The notes beneath the pieces were generated by a model. The model was not told where the DNA came from, did not search any database, and saw only the letters and a program-made list of their open reading frames with translations. From JADFAK01 sp047615865 (GTDB taxonomy: Bacteria > Bacteroidota > Bacteroidia > Flavobacteriales_D > Sanyastnellaceae), in contig JBLHIB010000095.1 of the NCBI GenBank assembly GCA_047615865.1, positions 1 through 13,977 of the forward strand: 13,977 nucleotides of DNA. Direction: 5' to 3'. Within the stretch, counting starts at the first letter, position 1. Each line of letters begins with the position of its first letter. The translations under genes were made by a program, and so were the position numbers. Below, one piece after another: positions 1 through 6,636 of the stretch.

Positions 1-939
1 CTGATCTTGTCTCTTTTCGGCAATTAGCCCCGACACATAAGTCTTAGTGGTTTGTGACACCCCCATCATCGTTACAAATACCATCATGTACATGAATCGG
101 ACAATCTGTGAAGACATCAGTTCTTTTTCGCCTAGTTTTTCAATGAACATAAAGAAGACAGTCCATGTGGCCAGAGCAACCACCTGCTGTCCCATGATAG
201 GTCCGCTTAGATTGAGGATTCTACCACTTTCAGAAAAGGATAGAGTTCTAAGGTATTTCCAGATTGAAAATTTCTTCCAGATGTTATCTCGACGCAGATA
301 CACAATCAGAAAAATTAAGTTCAATATTTCGGCTACAACTGTTGCGATTGCAGCACCTCTAATGCCGAGTTTAGGAGCACCCCATTCTCCGAAGATTAGC
401 ATCCAGTCGAGCCCCAAGTTGACACCGGCGGTGATAAGGGTTGAATAAATTAGTATCCGAGTCTTGGCAATCCCCATGTATAAGGAGGTAATGACCAACG
501 AAGGCATGTAAACAGCAAGTCCGAAGAATCGAATGGACATGTAGCTAGACATATAACCGCGCACCTCATCTGAATCCACTAGAAAATTGAAGAGTGGAGC
601 CATTGTGCAAAGCATCAAGCCTAAAAGAAAGAACCCCAATAGTATACTGAGTAGCAATGTGTTTGAGAAAACTTGACCTATTTGCTCGTAGAGAGCAGAG
701 CCATTTCTTCTAGCTATTATGATCTGTGCGCCAGACGCAAGGCCTATTCCCAGCATGATCAAAGTAATGAACAACATAGAACCCAATCCAGCACCATTCA
801 TAACATTCATGCCCACGCGGCTCAGAAATGCATTGTCAGTTAGGACTACAATAAATTGCACAAAACCACCAAGAGAGATCGGTATAGCGACCTTTAACAG
901 TCCTTTTGTAGAAATGTCTAAGGATTGGTTATTCGACAT
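1..939 (-). CDS. MATE family multidrug efflux transporter (partial, C-terminus beyond window)
   Basis: Integral membrane antiporter of the multidrug and toxin extrusion family, expected to export organic cations or drugs in exchange for Na+ or H+ across the inner membrane. The minus strand is open from an ATG at 939 to position 1, giving 313 codons; family members have about 450, so roughly the last third is missing. Seen: successive hydrophobic segments, DNAFLSRVG near residue 35, GLASGAQIIIARRNG near residues 65-80, and GVNLGLDWMLIFG followed by LGIRGAAIAT at about 165-195, the classic MATE signature of the sixth helix region. The start is chosen because MSNNQS precedes the first helix directly and the ATG lies inside the last codons of the upstream trmH-like gene (11-base overlap), implying translational coupling. 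The substrate cannot be read from the sequence. Confidence 0.93.
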   Translation of the reverse strand, partial: MSNNQSLDISTKGLLKVAIPISLGGFVQFIVVLTDNAFLSRVGMNVMNGAGLGSMLFITLIMLGIGLASGAQIIIARRNGSALYEQIGQVFSNTLLLSILLGFFLLGLMLCTMAPLFNFLVDSDEVRGYMSSYMSIRFFGLAVYMPSLVITSLYMGIAKTRILIYSTLITAGVNLGLDWMLIFGEWGAPKLGIRGAAIATVVAEILNLIFLIVYLRRDNIWKKFSIWKYLRTLSFSESGRILNLSGPIMGQQVVALATWTVFFMFIEKLGEKELMSSQIVRFMYMMVFVTMMGVSQTTKTYVSGLIAEKRQDQ

Positions 940-1609
940 TTGACGATTTCCAGTTCTCTATTATTTTAGAAGATGCTTTGATGGACTTCGTCATCCATTC
1001 TAGTTTTAGATCGGTTTTCTCATCTTCAGAAAGTCCCCAATCAATATTTTGGGAAGTTAGTTGATTCCGCACCTCGTACAAACTTAATGCTGCGGCTACC
1101 GAGATGTTAAAGCTTTCTGTAAATCCGTACATGGGGATTTTAACAAATCCATCAGCATGATCAATTGCAGTTTGCGTTATGCCAGTGTCTTCCGTTCCAA
1201 AGACGAGAGCTGTTTTTTGACTTAAATCTAGTTCACTAATGAGGCAGTCATTCTTATGCGGAGTGGTGGCGATGATCTTGTATCCTTTCTCTTTAAGAGA
1301 GTTGATACAAGACAATGTGTTTTCTTCTTTTTCTTCATAGCGATTGACAGTCAGCCATTTTCTTGAGCCCACAGAAATGCCTTTTGTGATCGAGAATGGA
1401 TTTATGTTCTCGATCGCATGTATGTCTTGAATGCCGAAGCAGTCACAACTTCTCAAAACGGCACTTGCATTGTGCGGTTGGTAAAGGTCTTCCAGGACTA
1501 CGGTCACATGACGAGTTCTTTTACTCAAGATTTCCTCAAATAAGGCAAACCTTTCGTCAGTCATAAAGGGGGTTAGGTACTCAATAAGAGCTTTTTTCGA
1601 TTGTTCCAT
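929..1609 (-). CDS. trmH: TrmH-like tRNA (guanosine-2'-O-)-methyltransferase, SpoU family
   Basis: SPOUT-class methyltransferase, 226 residues, close to the 229 of E. coli TrmH, which methylates the ribose of G18 in tRNA using S-adenosylmethionine. All three SpoU motifs are visible. Motif 1 is around residues 46-60 (PHNASAVLRSCD), with N47 and R53 as the likely RNA-binding and catalytic positions. Motif 2 is LVFGTEDTGI at 135-144. Motif 3 is IPMYGFTESFNISVAAALSLYE at about 158-179, which forms the trefoil-knot SAM pocket; the family more often has SLNVS where this protein has SFNIS. The short N-terminal helix and basic C-terminal helix also fit TrmH rather than the larger RlmB. The gene follows HU after a terminator, and its end overlaps the MATE gene by 11 bases. 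I find no clear promoter in the 66-base gap, so read-through from HU is possible. Assignment to Gm18 is by family resemblance. Confidence 0.9.
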   Translation of the reverse strand: MEQSKKALIEYLTPFMTDERFALFEEILSKRTRHVTVVLEDLYQPHNASAVLRSCDCFGIQDIHAIENINPFSITKGISVGSRKWLTVNRYEEKEENTLSCINSLKEKGYKIIATTPHKNDCLISELDLSQKTALVFGTEDTGITQTAIDHADGFVKIPMYGFTESFNISVAAALSLYEVRNQLTSQNIDWGLSEDEKTDLKLEWMTKSIKASSKIIENWKSSNVE

Positions 1610-1623
1610 TGCTTATGGGGTAC

Positions 1624-1650
1624 AAAAAAGGCCGACACTTGAGGTCGGCC
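1624..1650 (-). terminator. Rho-independent terminator after the HU gene
   Basis: A 7-bp perfect stem, GGCCGAC (1630-1636) with GTCGGCC (1644-1650), and a 7-base loop. On the minus strand it is followed at once by six T (A-run at 1624-1629 on the plus strand). It lies 26 bases after the HU stop codon and 15 bases before the trmH-like start, so it should end most HU transcripts and limit read-through into the methyltransferase gene. Confidence 0.85.
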
Positions 1651-1675
1651 ATTCTTGAATTTCTAAAGAGGAAAA

Positions 1676-1948
1676 TTACTTAACCTTTAAAGATAAGTCA
1701 GCTCCTGCTTTAAATTTTACAACTTTCTTTGCTTGTATTGTGATCTCTTTTCCCGTTTGTGGGTTACGACCTTTACGTGCAGCACGCTCAGATACTGAGA
1801 ATGATCCGAAACCTACCAATGCAACACGATCTCCTTTCTTAAGAGCGTCTGCTGTAGTGTCAATAAATGCATCCAAAGCCTTTTTTGCGTCTGCTTTAGA
1901 AATTCCGGCTGATCCAGCCATTGAGTCAATCAATTCTGCTTTGTTCAT
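1676..1948 (-). CDS. HU family DNA-binding protein
   Basis: Small basic nucleoid protein of the HU/IHF family, 90 residues, the usual length. It bends and compacts DNA as a dimer. Seen: an N-terminal helical pair (MNKAELIDSMAGSAGISKADAKKALDAF), the dimer-core motif GFGSF at residues 46-50, and the DNA-clamping arm with RKGRNPQTGKEI at 58-69, where P63 is the conserved proline that intercalates in the minor groove. The frame is open for 19 more codons upstream, but MNKAEL at 1948 is the canonical HU start. The promoter box at 1993-2000 also puts the transcription start near 1986-1988, downstream of the longer alternative start at 2005. The gene stands alone between its promoter and terminator. 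HU versus a sequence-specific IHF-like paralogue cannot be settled here, though the length and arm favour HU. Confidence 0.96.
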   Translation of the reverse strand: MNKAELIDSMAGSAGISKADAKKALDAFIDTTADALKKGDRVALVGFGSFSVSERAARKGRNPQTGKEITIQAKKVVKFKAGADLSLKVK

Positions 1949-2265
1949 AGAAATAAGTTTTAAACGTGGGGAACTTAAGTGTTCGGCCGAAACAAATATA
2001 TACACGGGAAACCCCGTCTGACAAGCATTGCAGGAGAAATTGGGTCATTTTGTTGAAAACTACGCCTAATTGTTAATAACCACGAGCTAATTTGCTTCGA
2101 ATCGTCTATTGCAGGGCAGTTCAAAGAGATGTTTTTGTCTTAAAAACCGGGTTTAAATGTGAATAACGTGTTAATAGCAGAGAGGAAATTGACCGAAAAC
2201 ACGTGTTAAGCAGCAGCGGCTCGCTGGTTGATATTTCCCTTGAAGAATGACTGCCACGTGGAGTT
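1949..2265. other. 317-base non-coding stretch with DnaA-box-like words
   Basis: There is no credible gene here: the only frames are antisense to HU or out-of-frame tails of the redoxin gene. The right part holds several same-direction words: TGTTGAAAAC (2051-2060), TGTTAATAAC (2071-2080), TGTGAATAAC (2158-2167) and TGTTAATAGC (2170-2179). The third contains TGTGAATAA, the exact complement of the E. coli DnaA box TTATNCACA; the second differs from it at one position and the others at two. The surroundings are AT-rich. This could be a DnaA-regulated site, a cluster connected with a replication origin, or chance. The left part carries the HU promoter. No rho-independent terminator is seen after the redoxin stop. 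Confidence 0.35.
1993..2024 (-). promoter_or_regulatory. Bacteroidota-type promoter of the HU gene
   Basis: On the minus strand TATATTTG (2000 to 1993) is a perfect TAnnTTTG -7 box, and a TTG (2024 to 2022) lies 21 bases upstream as the -33 element, within the 17-23 base spacing reported for flavobacterial promoters. The predicted transcription start near 1987 leaves about 40 bases of leader before the ATG at 1948. The leader has no Shine-Dalgarno motif, as is usual in this phylum. Confidence 0.7.
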
Positions 2266-3108
2266 TTAGCTCTGAGATACAATAATACGATTCCAAAATG
2301 CCGCATTGGGTCGATTGCGATAATCTTTGCTCTGATGCACAAATAGGATTCGGTTTTGGCTGTTTAAAAGTATAGAGGTGGGAAACACCAATTCTGAGCG
2401 AAATCCAAAAAACTGTAATCCCAATGGTAGGCTGGATTCATGTTGGATTCCTAAAGAACGAATTACTTGGTTGTTGGGATCGGCCAAGATTTTCAAATTA
2501 CCGCTAAGCGATTGCTCCATGCTCATCGCATATTTTAGAGGTACAGGGGAAATGGCATAGACAGCCAACTTCTCATTGTTTATGAGATCAGAGCTTTCCT
2601 CGAGTTCATTGATCTGAGCGACGCAGAACGGACACCAATTTCCTCTATGAAATACGAGCAGTTTGAATTCGCTCTTATCCTTTAATGGATCGTAAGGTGA
2701 TCCATCTGCTTGCTTCAGATCCAACAACGGCAAAGCGTCGCCAATCTTTAGCTCAAATGAAGAATTCAGTTTTGCATACCATGCATTGTAAAGAATCCAT
2801 CCAAGAAGACCTGTCAATGCAATCCACACAGCGCTATCAAACATGGCTGAGTTAAAGAACCTGTCGCCGATAGTAATTAAGGCGGATGCAGCCGTTGTGG
2901 CGGATAAAATCACTTGCAGACTGGCAGTAGACTTTGGCTTATTCAAGAAAATGATAGCGAAAAAACTCAAAGGTAATCCACATGCAAGAAAGGATGTTAA
3001 CCAAATAAGTTGACAATCATGAATGAAATATTGCACCGCGCAATAGAAGATCGCAATAACTAAGAAAGTAATATATAGGGTGATGAAGACAGGTTTTAAG
3101 CGATTCAT
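2266..3108 (-). CDS. Membrane-anchored peroxiredoxin-like (AhpC/TSA-type redoxin) protein
   Basis: A 280-residue protein with two parts. The N-terminal 115 residues hold four likely transmembrane helices (about 6-29, 34-55, 63-81 and 93-112). The rest is a thioredoxin-fold redoxin domain opening with KIGDALPLLDLKQADG and carrying RGNWCPFC, with cysteines C159 and C162 at the active-site position, then a region ending in FPTSILLNSQNRILF typical of this fold. Members reduce peroxides or act as thiol oxidoreductases; which one cannot be told here. By the positive-inside rule (basic N-terminus, NKPK after helix 2, K before the domain) the redoxin part would face the cytoplasm, which is unusual for tethered redoxins. 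The start is the ATG at 3108, not the in-frame GTG at 3126, because the GTG lies at the edge of the -7 box and before the expected transcription start. It is a monocistronic gene divergent from the thioesterase. Confidence 0.8.
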   Translation of the reverse strand: MNRLKPVFITLYITFLVIAIFYCAVQYFIHDCQLIWLTSFLACGLPLSFFAIIFLNKPKSTASLQVILSATTAASALITIGDRFFNSAMFDSAVWIALTGLLGWILYNAWYAKLNSSFELKIGDALPLLDLKQADGSPYDPLKDKSEFKLLVFHRGNWCPFCVAQINELEESSDLINNEKLAVYAISPVPLKYAMSMEQSLSGNLKILADPNNQVIRSLGIQHESSLPLGLQFFGFRSELVFPTSILLNSQNRILFVHQSKDYRNRPNAAFWNRIIVSQS

Positions 3109-3125
3109 TCTTGATTTATTTTGCA

Positions 3126-3133
3126 CAAATGTA
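3126..3133 (-). promoter_or_regulatory. -7 box for the redoxin gene
   Basis: The minus strand reads TACATTTG (3133 to 3126), a perfect TAnnTTTG, about 18 bases before the ATG at 3108. A transcription start near 3120 would give a very short leader. I see no TTG at the usual -33 distance; the nearest lies only about 10 bases upstream. The box faces the thioesterase promoter. Confidence 0.5.
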
Positions 3134-3136
3134 CAT

Positions 3137-3171
3137 CTTGAATCAATGTAATGGATGAGTTTCTACATTTG
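3137..3171 (+). promoter_or_regulatory. Promoter of the acyl-CoA thioesterase gene
   Basis: TACATTTG at 3164-3171 is a perfect TAnnTTTG -7 box. A TTG at 3138-3140 lies 23 bases upstream, at the upper limit of the usual spacing. The expected transcription start near 3177 excludes the upstream in-frame ATG at 3155 and supports the ATG at 3188, leaving about 11 bases of leader. Confidence 0.55.
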
Positions 3172-3187
3172 TCCAAAATTATCGACA

Positions 3188-3592
3188 ATGAAAAGTGTTT
3201 GTGAAATAGAAGTGAGGTTTAGAGACATCGATGCATTGGGCCATGTGAACAATGCCGTCTATTTTTCTTACTTCGAACAGGCGAGGATTAAATTCTTCGC
3301 AGACCACCTTGGGCAATGGAATTGGAAGGAATACGGTTTGCTTTTGGCGCATTCTGAAATAGATTATTTGGCCCCACTGTATCTTAATGATAAAGTCACC
3401 GTAGAAACTTGGTGCGCACACTTGGGTAAGAAAAGTCTGAATTTTGTGTACGAGGTTTTTACCCACAATGAAGGGGCTTTGGTAAAAGTGGCGAAAGGGA
3501 TGTCCGTATTAGTGAGTTTTGACTACTTAGAAAAACGAACAATTGAGATTCCTGTTGCTTGGAGAGCTAAGTTAATGAGTAATATTCATTGA
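3188..3592 (+). CDS. Acyl-CoA thioesterase, 4HBT (YbgC/FadM-like) hot-dog fold
   Basis: A cytoplasmic 134-residue protein of the 4-hydroxybenzoyl-CoA thioesterase family, which hydrolyses acyl-CoA thioesters to free acid and CoA. The diagnostic N-terminal motif is present: FRDIDALGHVNN at residues 11-22 followed by YFSYFEQAR, with D15 as the likely catalytic aspartate and HVNN and the YFE helix forming the hot-dog core. LLAHSEIDYLAPLYLNDKV matches the next strand and turn of the family. The length is that of single hot-dog-domain members, which work as dimers or tetramers. A longer frame from 3155 adds 11 residues without family similarity and would begin upstream of the predicted transcription start. 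The gene is monocistronic; a 191-base gap follows with no obvious hairpin terminator. The acyl substrate is not predictable. It is not clearly linked to its neighbours. Confidence 0.9.
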   Translation: MKSVCEIEVRFRDIDALGHVNNAVYFSYFEQARIKFFADHLGQWNWKEYGLLLAHSEIDYLAPLYLNDKVTVETWCAHLGKKSLNFVYEVFTHNEGALVKVAKGMSVLVSFDYLEKRTIEIPVAWRAKLMSNIH

Positions 3593-3729
3593 TTGGTCGA
3601 TTGTTTGTGATTGTTAGACAGTTGGCGTTTGATTTTTTTGAAGAAAGTCCGTATTTGGGCTCTAAATAATCACTACACACTTGGGGATAAATAGCCATTT
3701 CACTTTTAGATAATTGAGTGGTGAACACC

Positions 3730-3737
3730 TATATTTG
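3730..3737 (+). promoter_or_regulatory. -7 box of the SprB-repeat protein gene
   Basis: TATATTTG is a perfect TAnnTTTG, 46 bases before the ATG at 3784. No good TTG occurs at the usual distance; a TTTTA at 3704-3708 is about 21 bases upstream. The leader is A-rich (AAATAAAAAACTAAC), typical of well-translated Bacteroidota genes. The rest of the 191-base gap from 3593 holds nothing I recognise. Confidence 0.5.
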
Positions 3738-3783
3738 GCATATTAAATAAAAAACTAACTCAGTATTTACAAATTCATTTGAA

Positions 3784-6192
3784 ATGAAGAGACTTTTACT
3801 TTTACTTACCCTTTCTCTCGCCATAGGCGGTATTCAGGCTCAAGTTACCGGTGTGGAGCTTGAAGAATTGATAGTTCACCCGAGTACAGAATACCTAGAT
3901 GGTGTTAACTTGGACGGTTATACTACTTACAGGTTGTACGTTACGTTGGCTTCACCAGGAGACTTCCTTTCTGCAGTATTTGGTGTTCAAGATCAACTCA
4001 CTCATATTTGGGCTGATGACGGCATCTGGCAGTCAGATTTTGGCTCTCACTCAGTGAATGGATGTAATCCTGCCTTTTTTGAATTCTCTCCAACATTGGA
4101 GTATGATAGTTTTGTTACTATTGGTAGAGAAGTTTCAACAGATCCAGGTACAACAGATGCAATTCAAGATGCATCGAACTTGTGGATTGATGCTTTCGAG
4201 GCAGGTATAGATATTGAAATGTCTGGTATCGTAGGAGGGTCTTGGTTTACTCTCAACCAAGGTATGGAGAATTCTCCAAATGGATTTGCTGGTGATGATT
4301 TACGAGTAATGATTGGTCAATTTACTACCAACTCTTGTTTGAACGGATATGTAAGTGTTGAGGCTTTTGTCTTAGCCAATGGAAATGATCCTTCTCAAGG
4401 GTTTTATACTTTCTCTAGTTGCGGAGCTACTTTCGGTTGCACCGATCCTACAGCAGCCAACTATCAGTCGGATGTAGATGAGGATGATGCTTCTTGTGTT
4501 TTCCCATGTGCTTTAGAACTTACTTCGGTAACTACAAATTTCCCTACATGTGCTGGTTTTAACGATGGTTCTATTCAGATTGAGTCTGAAGGTGGTCAAT
4601 TCGCTGTTACTTATAACATGGACGAGACGAACAATCTTGCCATTGGTAACTGGTCGGGCTTGAATAACAATACCTATACTATCCACATTGAGGACGGTGT
4701 TGGTTGTAGTATCGACACAACTTTTGTTTTGATTACTCCAGCTATTGAACTTGAGATTTCGTTATTCCAAGGAATTCAGTGTGCCGGTGACGATAACGCT
4801 ATGATTACTGGTACTTTCGGTGGAGGAACTGGTATGATTGTTTTCGATATGGATGAAAGCTTTTCTGAGCCTGCTTGCTTTCCTGATTACATCAATCTAG
4901 GTGTTGGATCATACACAGTATTTGCAATGGATGAAAACAGTTGCATTATCGAGTCCAACTCGGTTAATGTTGCTTCACCTTCACAATTGAATATTGCTGT
5001 TAATGCTCAGTCTGCAGCTTCATGTTTTGAAACTGAAGATGCTCAAGTTGTAATGTTCGCCTCAGGTGGAACAGGAGACAAGGATTATTCAACCGATGGA
5101 GTAGATTATCAAGAATCAAATATTCTTGTTCTTGCTGGTGGTGAATACATCGTTTATGGTATTGATGAAAATGGTTGTGTAGACTCTGTGTCTGTGACTG
5201 TTGATTCACCTGATGCGATTGCAGTTCTAAGTGATATCACCGACGTACTTTGTAATGGTGATACAACTGGTGTTGTTGATGGATCGGCAACGGGTGGTAA
5301 TGGTGGATTCCAATATTCTTTGAATGGTGGAGACTTCATGAACGCTTCTATTTGGTCTAATCTTGCAGCTGGTGATTACACTATAGATGTAAACGATTCT
5401 GATGATTGTATTGGAACAACAACAGTTACTGTTGAGGAGCCAGATGTTCTTGAAGTTTCTGCTACTGAAAATGATATCTCTTGTTTCGGCGAGGAAGACG
5501 GTTCATTCGATGTTTTAGCAACTGGAGGAATGATGATGTACACGTATTCTCTTGATACTATTTCATGGAGCGAAGAAGGATCATACACTGATCTAGAAGC
5601 AGGTACATACATGTACTATGTCCTTGATGGCAACGGTTGTGCTAATTCAGGAACTGCAACTATCGCAGAGCCAGATGAATTGACTGTTACAATTGACGGA
5701 TCAGGAGATCAGCTAGAAGGTTCTGATGACGGCTTTATCGATATCACTATCGAAGGTGGAACAGGTGACTATGATGTCAGCTGGACTTCAACTGGTGGAT
5801 ATACTTCTTCTGATGAGGATGTTACTGATCTTGACGGAAACGACACGTATACAGTTACTATTACAGATGAGAATGGTTGTACTACTTCTGAAGAGCAATT
5901 TATTGACTTCATTATTGGTGTGAACGAAGTGTTCAATAACGTATCTTATGGTGTTATGCCTAATCCTAACAACGGGTTGTTCAACTTGAACATCACGGGA
6001 TTGGTTAACCAAAAGGTAAATTACTCGATTACTGATTTAAGTGGACGTATCGTTGCTGAGAAGCAATTGAACACCACTAGCGGTGAGTATACTACTACAA
6101 TTAATATGACTGATGCAGCAAGTGGTGTTTACTACTTGACTTTGACTATTGACGGACAAAGTACTACTGCGAAGATTATGAAGCAGAACTAA
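3784..6192 (+). CDS. Secreted SprB-repeat protein with T9SS type A sorting domain
   Basis: An 802-residue exported protein, likely displayed on or released from the cell surface. Seen in order: a signal peptide (MKRLLLLLTLSLAIGGIQAQ, residues 1-20); an N-terminal domain of about 195 residues that I associate with other secreted Bacteroidota proteins but cannot name; a GCTDPTAANY motif with acidic residues and a closing Cys (218-240), a short module known in many secreted proteins; six SprB-like repeats (about 242-708), each with a C-F/N-G-x-x-D-G start, GGTG-type centre and NGC near the end; and a C-terminal sorting domain from about 720 (MPNPNNGLFNLNI, then DLSGRIV, GVYYLTL). The last domain is recognised by the T9SS and removed on export. 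The SprB family includes the gliding adhesin of Flavobacterium, but this protein is far smaller. A carbohydrate or surface-binding role is only a guess. It has its own promoter and a strong terminator, so it is a single-gene unit. Confidence 0.88.
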   Translation: MKRLLLLLTLSLAIGGIQAQVTGVELEELIVHPSTEYLDGVNLDGYTTYRLYVTLASPGDFLSAVFGVQDQLTHIWADDGIWQSDFGSHSVNGCNPAFFEFSPTLEYDSFVTIGREVSTDPGTTDAIQDASNLWIDAFEAGIDIEMSGIVGGSWFTLNQGMENSPNGFAGDDLRVMIGQFTTNSCLNGYVSVEAFVLANGNDPSQGFYTFSSCGATFGCTDPTAANYQSDVDEDDASCVFPCALELTSVTTNFPTCAGFNDGSIQIESEGGQFAVTYNMDETNNLAIGNWSGLNNNTYTIHIEDGVGCSIDTTFVLITPAIELEISLFQGIQCAGDDNAMITGTFGGGTGMIVFDMDESFSEPACFPDYINLGVGSYTVFAMDENSCIIESNSVNVASPSQLNIAVNAQSAASCFETEDAQVVMFASGGTGDKDYSTDGVDYQESNILVLAGGEYIVYGIDENGCVDSVSVTVDSPDAIAVLSDITDVLCNGDTTGVVDGSATGGNGGFQYSLNGGDFMNASIWSNLAAGDYTIDVNDSDDCIGTTTVTVEEPDVLEVSATENDISCFGEEDGSFDVLATGGMMMYTYSLDTISWSEEGSYTDLEAGTYMYYVLDGNGCANSGTATIAEPDELTVTIDGSGDQLEGSDDGFIDITIEGGTGDYDVSWTSTGGYTSSDEDVTDLDGNDTYTVTITDENGCTTSEEQFIDFIIGVNEVFNNVSYGVMPNPNNGLFNLNITGLVNQKVNYSITDLSGRIVAEKQLNTTSGEYTTTINMTDAASGVYYLTLTIDGQSTTAKIMKQN
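4507..5907 (+). repeat. Six tandem SprB-like repeats inside the secreted protein
   Basis: Protein-level repeats with boundaries at residues 242-319, 320-399, 400-476, 477-553, 554-630 and 631-708. Repeats 3, 4 and 5 are exactly 77 residues each. Most end in a proline followed by an acidic residue and carry a Cys near the start and an NGC-like Cys near the end, suggesting one disulfide per repeat. The sixth lacks the first Cys (DQLEGSDDG). The DNA copies have diverged, so this is an old duplication rather than a recent expansion. Confidence 0.8.
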
Positions 6193-6216
6193 ATTGCTTC
6201 TATTTAATACTGAGAC

Positions 6217-6251
6217 AAAAGCCCCGATAGATTCTATCGGGGCTTTTGCTT
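6217..6251 (+). terminator. Strong rho-independent terminator after the SprB-repeat gene
   Basis: A 14-bp perfect stem, AAAAGCCCCGATAG (6217-6230) with CTATCGGGGCTTTT (6234-6247), and a 3-base loop, 24 bases after the stop codon. T-rich sequence follows the stem, and its A-rich 5' arm would also supply a T-run on the minus strand. Confidence 0.92.
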
Positions 6252-6278
6252 TTTAAGCCATACTGTTTCTTACATTTG
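6244..6278 (+). promoter_or_regulatory. rnpB promoter, overlapping the upstream terminator
   Basis: TACATTTG at 6271-6278 is a perfect TAnnTTTG -7 box. TTTTG at 6244-6248 lies 22 bases upstream as the -33 element and is made from the T-tract of the preceding terminator. The expected start at about 6283-6285 coincides with the 5' strand of helix P1 of RNase P RNA, an independent check on the promoter call. Confidence 0.75.
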
Positions 6279-6282
6279 CCGC

Positions 6283-6620
6283 GGCAAGCCGGTTCATCGC
6301 TCCACTTGTGGGGAGGAAAGTCCGGACAACATAGGGCACCGCACTTCTTGAAAGGGAAGGACTCATTCGTGAGGACAGATAGTGCTACAGAAACTAATAC
6401 AGCCTAACCAGTTTACTGGTGGTGATGGTGAAAAGGTGCGGTAAGAGCGCACCAGTGTTGGGAGTGATCCCAATAGCTTTGGTAAACCTTGCGGGTTGCA
6501 AGGCCACGTATACCGGAATTCTCTTTTGAGAAAAGAACTGCTCGTTCTTCCGGAGGGTAGGCCGCTTAGATAAATGATGAACACTCCTCGGAGTACAGAA
6601 TCTGGCTTACAGGCTTGCCA
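6283..6620 (+). ncRNA. rnpB: RNase P RNA (bacterial class A)
   Basis: Catalytic RNA that removes 5' leaders from tRNA precursors together with the RnpA protein. The universally conserved core is plain: GAGGAAAGTCCGGAC at 6313-6327 (5' half of P4 and neighbours), AGTGCTACAGAAA at 6381-6393, GTAAGAGCGCACCAG at 6441-6455, GGGTAGG at 6555-6561 (the L15 element that binds tRNA CCA), GATAAATGA at 6569-6577 and ACAGAATCTGGCTTAC at 6595-6610 (3' half of P4). The ends are set by P1, GGCAAGCC (6283-6290) pairing with GGCTTGCC (6612-6619), with uncertainty of a few bases. A hairpin ACTC-CTCG-GAGT at 6583-6594 is probably P18. Compared with E. coli, the interval between L15 and GATAAATGA is very short, so the P16/P17 arm seems absent. 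No separate hairpin terminator follows, only T-runs. Confidence 0.96.
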
Positions 6621-6636
6621 TTTTTTCCTTTTTGCT

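Noticed and set aside
47..448. Plus-strand open frame of 133 codons
   Set aside because: It runs antisense to the MATE gene, whose minus-strand translation has clear family motifs.
1740..2021. Plus-strand open frame of 93 codons
   Set aside because: It is antisense to the HU gene and its promoter and resembles no protein.
2254..2261. Perfect palindrome CCACGTGG
   Set aside because: Eight bases, single copy, overlapping no promoter box; expected by chance.
2121..2342. Minus-strand 73-codon frame
   Set aside because: It overlaps the end of the redoxin gene in another frame and shows no family features.
3109..3126. GTG start adding six residues to the redoxin protein
   Set aside because: The GTG touches the -7 box and would precede the expected transcription start.
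3155..3187. Upstream ATG adding 11 residues to the thioesterase
   Set aside because: It overlaps the promoter and the added residues do not fit the hot-dog fold.
4507..5907. Possible CRISPR or recent DNA repeat array
   Set aside because: The periodicity of about 231 bases is at protein level only; the DNA copies are diverged and fully coding.
6574..6636. Longer N-terminus for the glycosyltransferase
   Set aside because: These 21 codons lie inside rnpB and lack GT2 similarity; the family's first strand starts just after the ATG at 6637.
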